Of a stretch of DNA of 64,000 bases, positions 57,839-64,000 are shown piece by piece. The position numbers and the translations under genes were made by a program. Numbering within the stretch: the first letter of the stretch is position 1; each line of letters opens with the position of its first letter. Source of the DNA: Enterobacter sp. 638 (GTDB lineage Bacteria; Pseudomonadota; Gammaproteobacteria; Enterobacterales; Enterobacteriaceae); assembly GCF_000016325.1 (NCBI RefSeq), contig NC_009436.1, forward strand, positions 4,092,001-4,156,000, in the 5' to 3' direction. The notes below the pieces were generated by a model. The model did not search any database. It was not told the DNA's origin and saw nothing but the letters and a program-made list of their open reading frames with translations.

Positions 57839-58945
57839 TTACGCCAGCTGGCGTAGCATGCGGCGTAGCGGCTCGGCGGCGCCCCACAAGAGCTGGTCGC
57901 CGACCGTGAAGGCCGATAAATACTCCGGCCCCATGTTTAGCTTACGCAGACGGCCCACCGGGGTAGTCAGCGTGCCAGTAACAGCCGCAGGCGTCAGTTC
58001 GCGAATGGTGATGTCGCGATCGTTTGGCACCACTTTCGCCCACGGGTTGTGCGCAGCCAGCAGTTCTTCCACGGTCGGGATCGACACATCTTTTTTCAGT
58101 TTGATGGTGAATGCCTGGCTGTGGCAGCGCAGCGCACCGACGCGAACGCACAGACCATCAACCGGGATCGCCGTGGCGGTATTGAGAATTTTGTTGGTCT
58201 CCGCCTGGCCTTTCCACTCTTCACGGCTCTGGCCGTTATCAAGCTGTTTGTCGATCCACGGGATCAGGCTGCCCGCCAGCGGGACGCCAAAGTTATCGAC
58301 CGGCAAATCGCCGCTGCGGCTCAGCTGAGTCACTTTACGTTCGATATCCAGAATGGCTGAAGCCGGGTTCGCCAGCTCGTCCGCCACGTGATGATGCAAC
58401 TGGCCCATCTGCGCCAGCAGTTCACGCATGTGGCGCGCGCCGCCACCAGAAGCGGCTTGATACGTTGCAACGGAAACCCAATCAACCAGATCCTGCGCGA
58501 ACAGGCCACCCAGCGACATCAGCATCAGGCTGACGGTACAGTTGCCGCCCACAAAGGTTTTCACGCCGTTGTTCAGGCCGTCGGTGATCACGCCCTGGTT
58601 AACCGGGTCGAGAATAATGATGGCATCGTCTTTCATGCGCAGCGAAGACGCCGCGTCAATCCAGTAGCCCTGCCAGCCGCTTTCACGCAGCTTTGGATAA
58701 ATTTCGTTGGTATAATCGCCGCCCTGGCACGTCACGATAATGTCGAGCGCCTTCAGCGCTTCCAGATTAAAGGCGTCCTGAAGCGTGCCCGTAGACGCGC
58801 CGCCGAACGCGGGGGCAGTTTGCCCGAACTGGGAAGTGGAGAAGAAGACCGGGCGGATGGCGTCAAAATCGCGCTCTTCAACCATGCGTTGCATGAGAAC
58901 AGAGCCGACCATACCGCGCCAGCCGATAAAACCAACGTTTTTCAT
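57839..58945 (-). CDS. asd: Aspartate-semialdehyde dehydrogenase Asd
   Basis: Reduces aspartyl phosphate to aspartate semialdehyde with NADPH, feeding lysine/DAP, threonine and methionine synthesis. 368 residues (367 in E. coli). NADP motif [18 protein letters not shown] at 4-21, active Cys in [17 protein letters not shown] near 135, and catalytic His in [10 protein letters not shown]. The start [11 protein letters not shown] is conserved; the frame extends 17 codons more. Divergent from yhgN. Confidence 0.98.
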   Translation of the reverse strand: MKNVGFIGWRGMVGSVLMQRMVEERDFDAIRPVFFSTSQFGQTAPAFGGASTGTLQDAFNLEALKALDIIVTCQGGDYTNEIYPKLRESGWQGYWIDAASSLRMKDDAIIILDPVNQGVITDGLNNGVKTFVGGNCTVSLMLMSLGGLFAQDLVDWVSVATYQAASGGGARHMRELLAQMGQLHHHVADELANPASAILDIERKVTQLSRSGDLPVDNFGVPLAGSLIPWIDKQLDNGQSREEWKGQAETNKILNTATAIPVDGLCVRVGALRCHSQAFTIKLKKDVSIPTVEELLAAHNPWAKVVPNDRDITIRELTPAAVTGTLTTPVGRLRKLNMGPEYLSAFTVGDQLLWGAAEPLRRMLRQLA

Positions 58946-59121
58946 ATCTATTATTTCCTGCAGAGGTGTGTGCTGTTTGTGCAAACCAGTATTCAACTGG
59001 GATATGCTTCACATTACAAAATGCTGCCAAAGTCGCAAGCGAAATTAATCGATGATGGCGCTGCGATCAGTAATACCACTAATTACAATAGAAACCACAG
59101 GCTTTATCAGGGATAAAAATA

Positions 59122-59715
59122 ATGACTGAAATCATTTCCGCAGCGGTGCTATTGATCCTGATTATGGATCCACTCGGCAACCTGCCCATCTTTATGTCGG
59201 TGCTGAAACACACTGAACCCAAGCGCCGTCGGGCGATCATGATCCGCGAGCTGCTTATCGCGCTGCTGGTGATGTTTATCTTCCTGTTCGCCGGTGAAAA
59301 AATCCTCGCGTTCCTGAACCTGCGTGCTGAAACGGTTTCAATCTCCGGCGGCATTATTCTGTTTCTGATCGCCATTAAGATGATTTTCCCAAGCGCCGAA
59401 GGCAGCAGCAGCGGCCTGCCTGCGGGTGAAGAGCCGTTTATCGTGCCGCTGGCGATCCCGTTGGTCGCCGGCCCGACGATTCTTGCCACGTTGATGCTGC
59501 TGTCACATCAGTACCCTAATCAGATGAGCCATCTGGTGATCGCCCTGCTGATCGCATGGGGCGGGACGTTTATCATCTTGCTGCAATCGTCGCTGTTCCT
59601 GCGCCTGCTCGGCGAGAAAGGGGTGAACGCGCTGGAGCGCCTGATGGGGTTAATTCTGGTGATGATGGCGACGCAGATGTTCCTGGATGGGATCCGGGCG
59701 TGGATGAAAGGATAG
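59122..59715 (+). CDS. yhgN: MarC-family membrane protein YhgN
   Basis: An inner-membrane protein of the MarC/UPF0056 family with six predicted membrane helices, function unknown. 197 residues, as in E. coli. Signature VLLILIMDPLGNLPIFMSVLK near the N-terminus and PFIVPLAIPLVAGPTILATLMLL in the middle are the internal-repeat motifs of the family. Divergent from asd; followed by two hairpins and then the accessory segment. Confidence 0.95.
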   Translation: MTEIISAAVLLILIMDPLGNLPIFMSVLKHTEPKRRRAIMIRELLIALLVMFIFLFAGEKILAFLNLRAETVSISGGIILFLIAIKMIFPSAEGSSSGLPAGEEPFIVPLAIPLVAGPTILATLMLLSHQYPNQMSHLVIALLIAWGGTFIILLQSSLFLRLLGEKGVNALERLMGLILVMMATQMFLDGIRAWMKG

Positions 59716-59816
59716 GTAAAAGCAAAAGGCAACGTCAGTTGCCTTTTTAGTGTTTGCTCCCTCAAGGTAAAAGCAAAATGGCCACGTCAGTGGTCATTTT
59801 TAGTGTTTGCTCCCTC
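59715..59816. repeat. Tandem hairpin unit after yhgN (two ~51 bp copies)
   Basis: GGTAAAAGCAAAAGGCAACG... at 59715-59763 and GGTAAAAGCAAAATGGCCAC... at 59766-59816. Each has a hairpin, a T tract and TAGTGTTTGCTCCCTC. Copy 1 stem is GGCAAC/GTTGCC. Copy 2 stem is ATGGCCAC/GTGGTCAT, changed on both sides so that pairing (one G-U) is kept. Both can terminate yhgN. Confidence 0.8.
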
Positions 59817-59852
59817 TCCCGTGGGAGAGGGTTGGGGTGAGGGCATCAGCCC
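59811..59852. repeat. REP element after yhgN, inverted orientation
   Basis: CCCTCTCCCGTGGGAGAGGG then TTGGGGTGAGGGCATCAGCC, the reverse complement of the common repeat, directly joined to the hairpin pair. Confidence 0.8.
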
Positions 59853-59955
59853 GCACGATCAGAGTACCCTAACCCCGTAGCCGAGCGGAACATGCGACTC
59901 CGAACCCTGTTCCGTTCACCTTACGAACTCAGTTCCTCTGTTAATACCATAACTG

Positions 59956-60354
59956 GTGAACGTGTTAACGGGGCTATCGCCGCTCCCCCGGCTCCCGGCA
60001 AGAAAATCGCCTCTTCGCGATACCTTCGTCTTATTCCTTACAGCCATCGGGGACGGGCGCTGCAACGTCCCTGTAAATGCGCCCTCGCCGCGCATCCATG
60101 CGCGTCGCCCCTGCCTTCAGTCAACGACTCAGCGATTTACAGCCGGACCAGATCGTCGCTGCCAGATAATGCTTAACTTACTGTCTCCATTGCTGAAGTT
60201 TAATTTCAGTTTCTGCGAGCCGCTTTCCAGAGCCTCTCTTGCCAGCCAATCAGCAAAGCAGTATCTTCTCGCCACGCCTGCAAAATCAGGCGTCGGGATT
60301 AGCCTCCTGAACTACTTCTTCGGTGACACAAGTACTTTTGTGTCGCGCGCTTAG
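59956..60354 (+). CDS. Possible leader protein upstream of the C4-like RNA
   Basis: A 132-codon frame starting with GTG, rich in Arg, Ser, Pro and Leu (LPARKSPLRDTFVLFLTAIG in the middle). The DTFVLFLTAIGDGRC stretch is faintly like leader or Ash-type frames of P4-class phages, but I cannot confirm this. There is no clear ribosome site. It covers the first target box and the inverted repeat, which suggests either a leader peptide or non-coding RNA that happens to be open. A competing frame (59892-60176) overlaps it. Confidence 0.25.
   Translation: MNVLTGLSPLPRLPARKSPLRDTFVLFLTAIGDGRCNVPVNAPSPRIHARRPCLQSTTQRFTAGPDRRCQIMLNLLSPLLKFNFSFCEPLSRASLASQSAKQYLLATPAKSGVGISLLNYFFGDTSTFVSRA
60297..60305 (+). 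promoter_or_regulatory. C4 RNA target box 1
   Basis: GATTAGCCT, followed by CC; seven bases (TTAGCCT) pair perfectly with AGGCTAA of the antisense RNA. It lies ~60 nt before the RNA, in the place of the upstream target of P1/P4 systems. Confidence 0.6.
60325..60344. terminator. Hairpin before the C4-like RNA
   Basis: GACACAA-GTACTT-TTGTGTC, a perfect seven-base stem, between the first target box and the RNA. It may be a processing or attenuation structure of the leader transcript. Confidence 0.5.
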
Positions 60355-60361
60355 CTACACT

Positions 60362-60446
60362 CCAATGGTGGGCCGAGCGGGGGCGTCGCAAGACGCGCCG
60401 GTATCCGAAGAGGCCGGTAAGGCTAACCCTGTTCGGTTCCACCGCC
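60362..60446 (+). ncRNA. C4/CI-type antisense RNA
   Basis: An ~85 nt region with the three-stem fold of phage C4 RNAs. The outer stem pairs TGGTGGGCCGA (60366-60376) with TCGGTTCCACC (60433-60443). An inner hairpin is GCGTC-GCAA-GACGC. Another is CCGG...CCGG around TATCCGAAGAGG. The single-stranded AAGGCTAACC (60419-60428) is complementary to TTAGCCT in both flanking boxes. In P1 and P4 such RNAs pair with the leader and stop expression of the next gene. Family assignment rests on recalled C4 architecture, not on a search. Confidence 0.75.
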
Positions 60447-60451
60447 AGCGA

Positions 60452-60472
60452 GATTAGCCTCTCCAGTGGTGG
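60452..60472 (+). promoter_or_regulatory. C4 RNA target box 2, before the 148-residue gene
   Basis: GATTAGCCT (60452-60460) again, followed by CTCCAGTGGTGG, whose GGTGG also matches the CCACC of the antisense RNA. It lies ~30 nt before the ribosome site of the next gene, so pairing could block its translation or stop transcription. Confidence 0.6.
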
Positions 60473-60500
60473 ATAAAAACAACTCTTTGGAGGCTGTCAT

Positions 60501-60947
60501 ATGACAACGACCCTTAGCTATTCTCATTCTTTATTTACCGTTCCATTCGATAGCAACACCGATTTCACCGAGCTGGCCGACAACTGCGAGCGGTTTGTCG
60601 ACGTGCTGGTTGAATGCGAAGACCCGACACAAAAAATGGCACTGTGCGGACGGCTCTCTGCCTGCCTCGACCTGCTTCAGCCAACGCTGCTGGAACCGGT
60701 GCCTGAACATTTAAAAGCGAGCCTGACGGTCGATGATCTGCCGCTGGACGTGCCAGTCTTCGAGCCGGAAGTGGATCAACTGGGACGGTATTGCCAGCTG
60801 TTAACGCAACTGCTGTTGACTCGTTCGCTGTCGGAAAGTGACGAAAGAGTGGCGGGAGATTTTCTGCAGGATTTGGTCGGGTTTTACAGCGATACGCTAA
60901 AAGCGCCGCGTTGGTTGCGTACTAACGAGGGTGTGGTGCTGATGTAA
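60501..60947 (+). CDS. Small acidic protein of the satellite-phage-like module, function unknown
   Basis: 148 residues, no membrane segment or signal peptide. It is acidic and Leu-rich (CERFVDVLVECEDPTQKMALCGRL; LPLDVPVFEPEVDQL; DFLQDLVGFYSDTL), with a basic C-terminal APRWLRTNEG and three Cys. It reads as a compact helical protein. Strong GGAGG at 60489-60493 lies 7 bp before the ATG, which sits in the palindrome TGTCATATGACA. Its place after a C4-like RNA is that of the small toxic or derepression genes of P4 (kil, orf151, epsilon) or P1 (icd). I recall similar proteins in P4-type satellites but cannot name the family; a host-directed or regulatory role is inference. Confidence 0.8.
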   Translation: MTTTLSYSHSLFTVPFDSNTDFTELADNCERFVDVLVECEDPTQKMALCGRLSACLDLLQPTLLEPVPEHLKASLTVDDLPLDVPVFEPEVDQLGRYCQLLTQLLLTRSLSESDERVAGDFLQDLVGFYSDTLKAPRWLRTNEGVVLM

Positions 60948-60959
60948 AAAGAGGGATTT

Positions 60960-61320
60960 TGCGGTTTGATGCCCTCACCCCAGCCCTCTCCCACAGGAGA
61001 GGGAGAACACATTAAAAACGACAACTCTTGTTGTCGTTTTGCTTTGAGATTGTGCGGTTTGATGCCCCCGGACCGTACACCCGTGGGGAGAGTGAGAAAA
61101 CACTAAAAACGACAACTCTTGTTGTCGTTTTTCTTTGAGCTTGTGCGGCCTGGTGCCCTCACCCCGCCCTCTCCCACAGGAGAGGGAGAACACATTAAAA
61201 ACGACAACTGTTGTTGTCGTTTTACTTTGAGCTTGTGCGGCCTGATGCCCTCACCTCAGCCCTCTGCCACAGGGAGAGGGCGAGAAATTTAAAAAGGCAA
61301 CTGACGTTGCCTTTTGCTTT
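60960..61320. repeat. Array of four ~92 bp REP-plus-hairpin units
   Basis: Units start at 60960, 61053, 61144 and 61236 (spacing 93, 91, 92). Each reads TGCGG(T/C)(T/C)TGATGCCCTCACC, a CTCTCCC/GGGAGAG palindrome, an A-rich spacer and a hairpin with T tract. Units 1-3 carry the hairpin CGACAACTCTTGTTGTCG or a near match. Unit 4 carries GGCAACTGACGTTGCC, the type seen elsewhere in the window. In unit 2 the REP half has drifted (CCCCCGGACCGTACACCCGTGGGGAG). The hairpins can terminate both the upstream phage-like gene and convergent gntU. Confidence 0.88.
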
Positions 61321-61328
61321 TACCTTGT

Positions 61329-62669
61329 CTAGCTCAACAGCGTAAACGCAATCATCCCGACAATCGCACCTGTTGTGCCGAGGATGGTTTCCATCAGCGT
61401 CCAGGTTTTCAGGGTTTGCGCTTCGGTCGCACCGGTAAATTTACCGAACAGCCAGAAGCCTGCGTCGTTGACGTGGGAGACCACAATCGAACCGCCCGCG
61501 ATACAGATAGACAGTGCTGCCATCTGCGCGCCGGAGTAGTTCAGCTGTTCAATCACCGGCATCACCAGGCCCACAGCAGTCAGACACGCCACGGTTGCGG
61601 AGCCCTGGATAATGCGCACCGCGGCCGCCAGCACGAAGCACGTCACGGCGATCGGCAAGCCCATCCCGGTCAGCGCTTCGCCCAGTGCGGGACCCACACC
61701 GGAATCTACCAGCACCTGCTTGAACACGCCGCCTGCACCGATCACCAGCAGAATGATACCCGCTGGCTGTAGCGCAGCACCGCAAATCTCCATGACTCTG
61801 TCTTTCGGCATGCCCTGACGTATCGCCAGGCCGTAAATCGCCACCAGACACGCCACCAGGATCGCGGTAAACGGATGGCCAATAAACTCGAACCATTCGT
61901 AGGTGCTGGAACCGACCGGCACAAAGCGTGCGGCGATGGTTTTCAGACCGACCAACACCAGCGGCAGCAGGATCAGCGCCAGGCTAAACCCGAAGGAAGG
62001 CATTTTGCCTTCGCCAAGGTGCGGCTCGGTGATGTCGTCAGGGATGTGCAACTCAACGTAGCGACTGATGAAATTGCCCCACAGCGGCCCGGCGATAATC
62101 ATCCCCGGAATTGCGGCGCAAAGACCAATCAGGATCATCCAGCCAAAATCAGCGTGCATCTGGGATGCCAGGAGCATCGGCGCGGGCCCTGGCAGCAGGA
62201 ACGCCGCCGCGGCCGCAACGCCCGCAAACAGCGGGATCACCAGCTTCACGAGGTTGGTTCCGGTATGACGCGCCATCGAGAACGCCACGCTAATCAGCAG
62301 CACCACGGCCACTTCAAAGAACAGCGGCAGCGCGCAAATCAGACCGGCCAGACCAATCGCATAATGCGCGCGGCTGTGACCGAAGGATTTGAGCATCTTG
62401 ACCGCAATCTGATCGACCGCGCCCGTTTCATGCAAAATCTTGCCAAACATCGCGCCGAGCGCGACCACAATCGCCAGGAAACCCAGCGTGCCTCCCATCC
62501 CTTTTTCCATGGTCGCTGCGATTTTGTCGAGCGGCATTCCAGAAAAGAGACCTGCGCCAATAGAAACCACCATCAAAGCAACAAAGGCGTGCATACGCGC
62601 TTTCATCACTAAAAACAGCAGCAGCAAAACGGAGCCGACTGCTGTCAAAACTAACGTTAATGTACTCAA
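61329..62669 (-). CDS. gntU: Low-affinity gluconate transporter GntU
   Basis: An inner-membrane permease of the GntP family. 446 residues, with 12-14 hydrophobic segments. Signatures: ICALPLFFEVAVVLLISVAF, LFAGVAAAAAFLLPGPAPMLLA, GIILLVIGAGGVFKQVLVDSG and GGSIVVSHVNDAGFWLFGKF, parallel to those of GntT at 35-36 kb. It starts 3 bp after gntK ends, so it is co-transcribed. In E. coli this pair gives low-affinity uptake plus kinase. Confidence 0.97.
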   Translation of the reverse strand: MSTLTLVLTAVGSVLLLLFLVMKARMHAFVALMVVSIGAGLFSGMPLDKIAATMEKGMGGTLGFLAIVVALGAMFGKILHETGAVDQIAVKMLKSFGHSRAHYAIGLAGLICALPLFFEVAVVLLISVAFSMARHTGTNLVKLVIPLFAGVAAAAAFLLPGPAPMLLASQMHADFGWMILIGLCAAIPGMIIAGPLWGNFISRYVELHIPDDITEPHLGEGKMPSFGFSLALILLPLVLVGLKTIAARFVPVGSSTYEWFEFIGHPFTAILVACLVAIYGLAIRQGMPKDRVMEICGAALQPAGIILLVIGAGGVFKQVLVDSGVGPALGEALTGMGLPIAVTCFVLAAAVRIIQGSATVACLTAVGLVMPVIEQLNYSGAQMAALSICIAGGSIVVSHVNDAGFWLFGKFTGATEAQTLKTWTLMETILGTTGAIVGMIAFTLLS

Positions 62670-62672
62670 AAC

Positions 62673-63200
62673 TTACTGCCTTTTAGTAATGACCTCGATG
62701 GTGCTGGCAACAACACCGTCCAGCGGCTGATCGATATCCACAATCAGTACATCCGCTTCGTCCGCGCCCGGTTCCTGCAACGCGTCAAACTGAGTGACCA
62801 GCATCTGGGTTTTGAAGAAGTGGCCTTTACGCGCTTTCAGACGGCTTTCAATCACCTCGAAATCGCCTTTCAGATAGATGAAAGAGAGATTCGGATTGCC
62901 GTCACGCAGCAGGTCACGGTAGGTCTTTTTCAGCGCGGAACAGACGATCAACGACACTTTATTGGTGCGCTGCATGGCAAACGCGGCATCATTCAGCGCC
63001 TGCAACCAGGGCTTGCGGTCATCATCGTTCAGCGGTTCGCCAGCGGCCATTTTGGTGATGTTGCTGCGCGGATGAAGGAAGTCGCCATCAAGAAATGCGG
63101 CCTGAAGTTGATGCGCCACTTCGCTGGCAACGGCGGATTTACCGCTACCGGAAACGCCCATCAGGACGTAAACGTGGTGATCGAGATTCGTCGTGCTCAA
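62673..63200 (-). CDS. gntK: Thermoresistant gluconokinase GntK
   Basis: Phosphorylates gluconate to 6-phosphogluconate for the Entner-Doudoroff and pentose phosphate routes. 175 residues from the chosen start, as in E. coli. The P-loop GVSGSGKS lies at 15-22, followed by FLDGDFLHPRSNITKMAAG and ICSALKKTYRDLLR. No ATG fits the N-terminus. TTG at 63200 with GAGGGA upstream restores the family start (M)STTN; another TTG lies at 63218. First gene of gntKU. Confidence 0.95.
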   Translation of the reverse strand: MSTTNLDHHVYVLMGVSGSGKSAVASEVAHQLQAAFLDGDFLHPRSNITKMAAGEPLNDDDRKPWLQALNDAAFAMQRTNKVSLIVCSALKKTYRDLLRDGNPNLSFIYLKGDFEVIESRLKARKGHFFKTQMLVTQFDALQEPGADEADVLIVDIDQPLDGVVASTIEVITKRQ

Positions 63201-63326
63201 AGGGAGTCCCTCAGTCAATTGTTACGGGTAACAGTTATCGGTAACATTGTCCTGCCGGGGCAAAAGAGAAGCAATATCCAAACGTGCGCGAAGTGAATAA
63301 GTGTGAGCTAGTTCAAACTTGTCAGA
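63201..63326 (-). promoter_or_regulatory. gntK promoter region: two GntR operators and a CRP site
   Basis: GTTACGGGTAAC (63221-63232) and GTTATCGGTAAC (63234-63245) are adjacent GTTA-N4-TAAC palindromes of the GntR type near the start of gntK. A CRP-like TGTGA-GCTAGT-TCAAA lies at 63302-63317, close to the end of gntR. Together they give gluconate induction and catabolite control, as in E. coli. Confidence 0.78.
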
Positions 63327-64000
63327 CTAAATTGATCCACCTGGTGACAAGGTGAAACCTAAATCTAACATTTTCGGCGTCACCACTTCTCCCCGAATGC
63401 GCGCCAGCAGGCGTTCCGCACCGATGCGGCCCATGCGTTCACGCGGCGTCAGGACGCTCGCCAGTCGCGGCTCCATCACCTGGCCGATATCGTGGCCGTG
63501 GAAACCAGCAATCGCGATGTCGTCAGGGATTTTCAGCCCCAGACGCTGGCATTCAAACGCAGCGCCAACCGCCAGGTCATCGTTGGTACAGAAGATGCCA
63601 TCGAGCTGCGGGTATTCGCGACGCGCCTGACGCATCAGCTCAATGCCGGACGAGTAGGAAGACGATTGCTCCACCATCACGCTGTACGGCGTTAAGTTCG
63701 CGTCGATCATTGCCTGCTCGTAGCCCTTCTGTTTGATGATAGTACGTTCATCCAGACGTGCGCCAAGATAGGCAACGTGGCGATGCCCACGCGCAAGTAT
63801 GGCGGCGGTCATCTGGCGGGCGGCCTCAAAGTTGTCGAACCCGACGGCGATATCCAGACACGGGGACTGGCTGTCCATCAGCTCAACGACCGGAATACCG
63901 GCGACTTCAATCATTTTGAGCGTGCGAGGAGTGTGAGTACGTTCCGTTAAAATCAGACCGTCAATGTTCCAGGAAAGCATGGATTCAAGACGTTCTTCTT
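63327..64000 (-). CDS. gntR: Gluconate repressor GntR, C-terminal part (5' end outside the window)
   Basis: The effector-binding ~224 residues of a LacI-family repressor that is released by gluconate. The frame is open to base 64000, so about 105 N-terminal residues with the DNA-binding HTH are missing; the ATG at 63980 is internal. Seen: SWNIDGLILTERTHTPRTLK, DNFEAARQMTAAILARGHRH, IFCTNDDLAVGAAFECQRLG and the C-terminal LDLGFTLSPGGSI, nearly identical to E. coli GntR. Its operators are visible at gntK and gntT in this window. Confidence 0.97.
   Translation of the reverse strand, partial: EERLESMLSWNIDGLILTERTHTPRTLKMIEVAGIPVVELMDSQSPCLDIAVGFDNFEAARQMTAAILARGHRHVAYLGARLDERTIIKQKGYEQAMIDANLTPYSVMVEQSSSYSSGIELMRQARREYPQLDGIFCTNDDLAVGAAFECQRLGLKIPDDIAIAGFHGHDIGQVMEPRLASVLTPRERMGRIGAERLLARIRGEVVTPKMLDLGFTLSPGGSI

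Larger units (their letters stand above)
59860..60950 (+). other. Accessory segment: satellite-phage (P4/P1-type) immunity-like module
   Basis: In E. coli yhgN is followed directly by gntU. Here ~1.1 kb intervenes, bounded by REP elements. It contains a long leader, an inverted repeat (60325-60344), a C4-type antisense RNA (60362-60446) flanked by two copies of its target box GATTAGCCT (60297-60305 and 60452-60460), and a 148-residue protein. This order (target, RNA, target, small gene) is that of the P1 c4 and P4 cI immunity operons. No integrase, replication gene, att repeat or tRNA is visible, so this is read as a remnant or captured regulatory cassette. Confidence 0.65.

Noticed and set aside
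59876..59930. A tRNA-like look (GTAGCCGAGCGGAAC followed by GTTCCG)
   Set aside because: The cloverleaf cannot be completed: the acceptor and T stems do not pair and the length is wrong, so no tRNA or att site is called.
59892..60176. A 94-codon frame in the C4 leader
   Set aside because: It overlaps another frame of similar quality, and neither start has a ribosome site. The region is better explained as a leader RNA.
60960..61320. CRISPR array, suggested by regular ~92 bp repeats
   Set aside because: The repeated part fills the whole unit, with no unique spacers, and the palindromes are REP and terminator hairpins. There are no cas genes.

Overview
The window is a stretch of enterobacterial core chromosome. 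Nearly every protein can be matched in sequence and gene order to the E. coli/Salmonella segment running from nirC-cysG to gntR (around 75-77 min on the E. coli map). The relative is probably an Enterobacter, Lelliottia or Kosakonia type organism. That placement is an inference from the many copies of a CCCTCACCC...CTCTCCC/GGGAGAGGG type REP element and from local gene-order differences: no yhfL/frl genes between cysG and trpS, no rtc genes between malT and glpR, and a small DUF1471 gene between feoC and bioH. There are no rRNA or tRNA genes, insertion sequences or CRISPR arrays.

Layout. 1-2.0 kb holds the 3' end of nirC and cysG (nitrite uptake, siroheme). 2.1-8.5 kb holds the minus-strand trpS-gph-rpe-dam-damX-aroB-aroK cluster. 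8.8-12.1 kb holds hofQ-P-O-N-M, a type IV pilus/competence-like DNA-uptake operon. 12.2-21.7 kb holds mrcA, nudE, igaA, yrfG, hslR, hslO and yhgE (cell wall, envelope stress control, heat-shock proteins). 22.1-29.0 kb holds pckA, the envZ/ompR osmosensor pair, greB and yhgF. 29.3-32.1 kb is feoABC (ferrous iron uptake) with FNR and Fur sites. 32.2-36.3 kb holds a DUF1471 gene, bioH, gntX, nfuA and gntT. 36.3-44.1 kb is malQP and its activator malT. 44.2-48.0 kb is glpR-glpG-glpE and glpD. 48.2-57.6 kb is the glycogen operon glgBXCAP. 57.8-59.7 kb holds asd and yhgN. 61.3-64.0 kb holds gntU, gntK and the start of the read into gntR.

The genes form a carbon-store and carbon-uptake neighbourhood. 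Maltodextrin (malPQT), glycogen (glgBXCAP), glycerol-3-phosphate (glpD, glpEGR), gluconate (gntT, gntKU, gntR) and gluconeogenesis (pckA) sit side by side. CRP-like sites are visible at pckA, malT and gntK. GntR-type operators lie at both gntT and gntK, and two GlpR-type operators at glpD.

The one accessory island is 59.86-60.95 kb, between yhgN and gntU. It carries what looks like a C4/CI-type antisense RNA, as used for immunity by P1/P4-class phages. The RNA has the expected three stems and two matching target boxes. It is followed by a 148-residue protein with a strong ribosome site, and all of this is followed by four tandem copies of a ~92 bp REP-plus-hairpin unit. No integrase or replication gene is present, so this appears to be a stranded, possibly still expressed, satellite-phage regulatory module. 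It is the most unusual item in the window.
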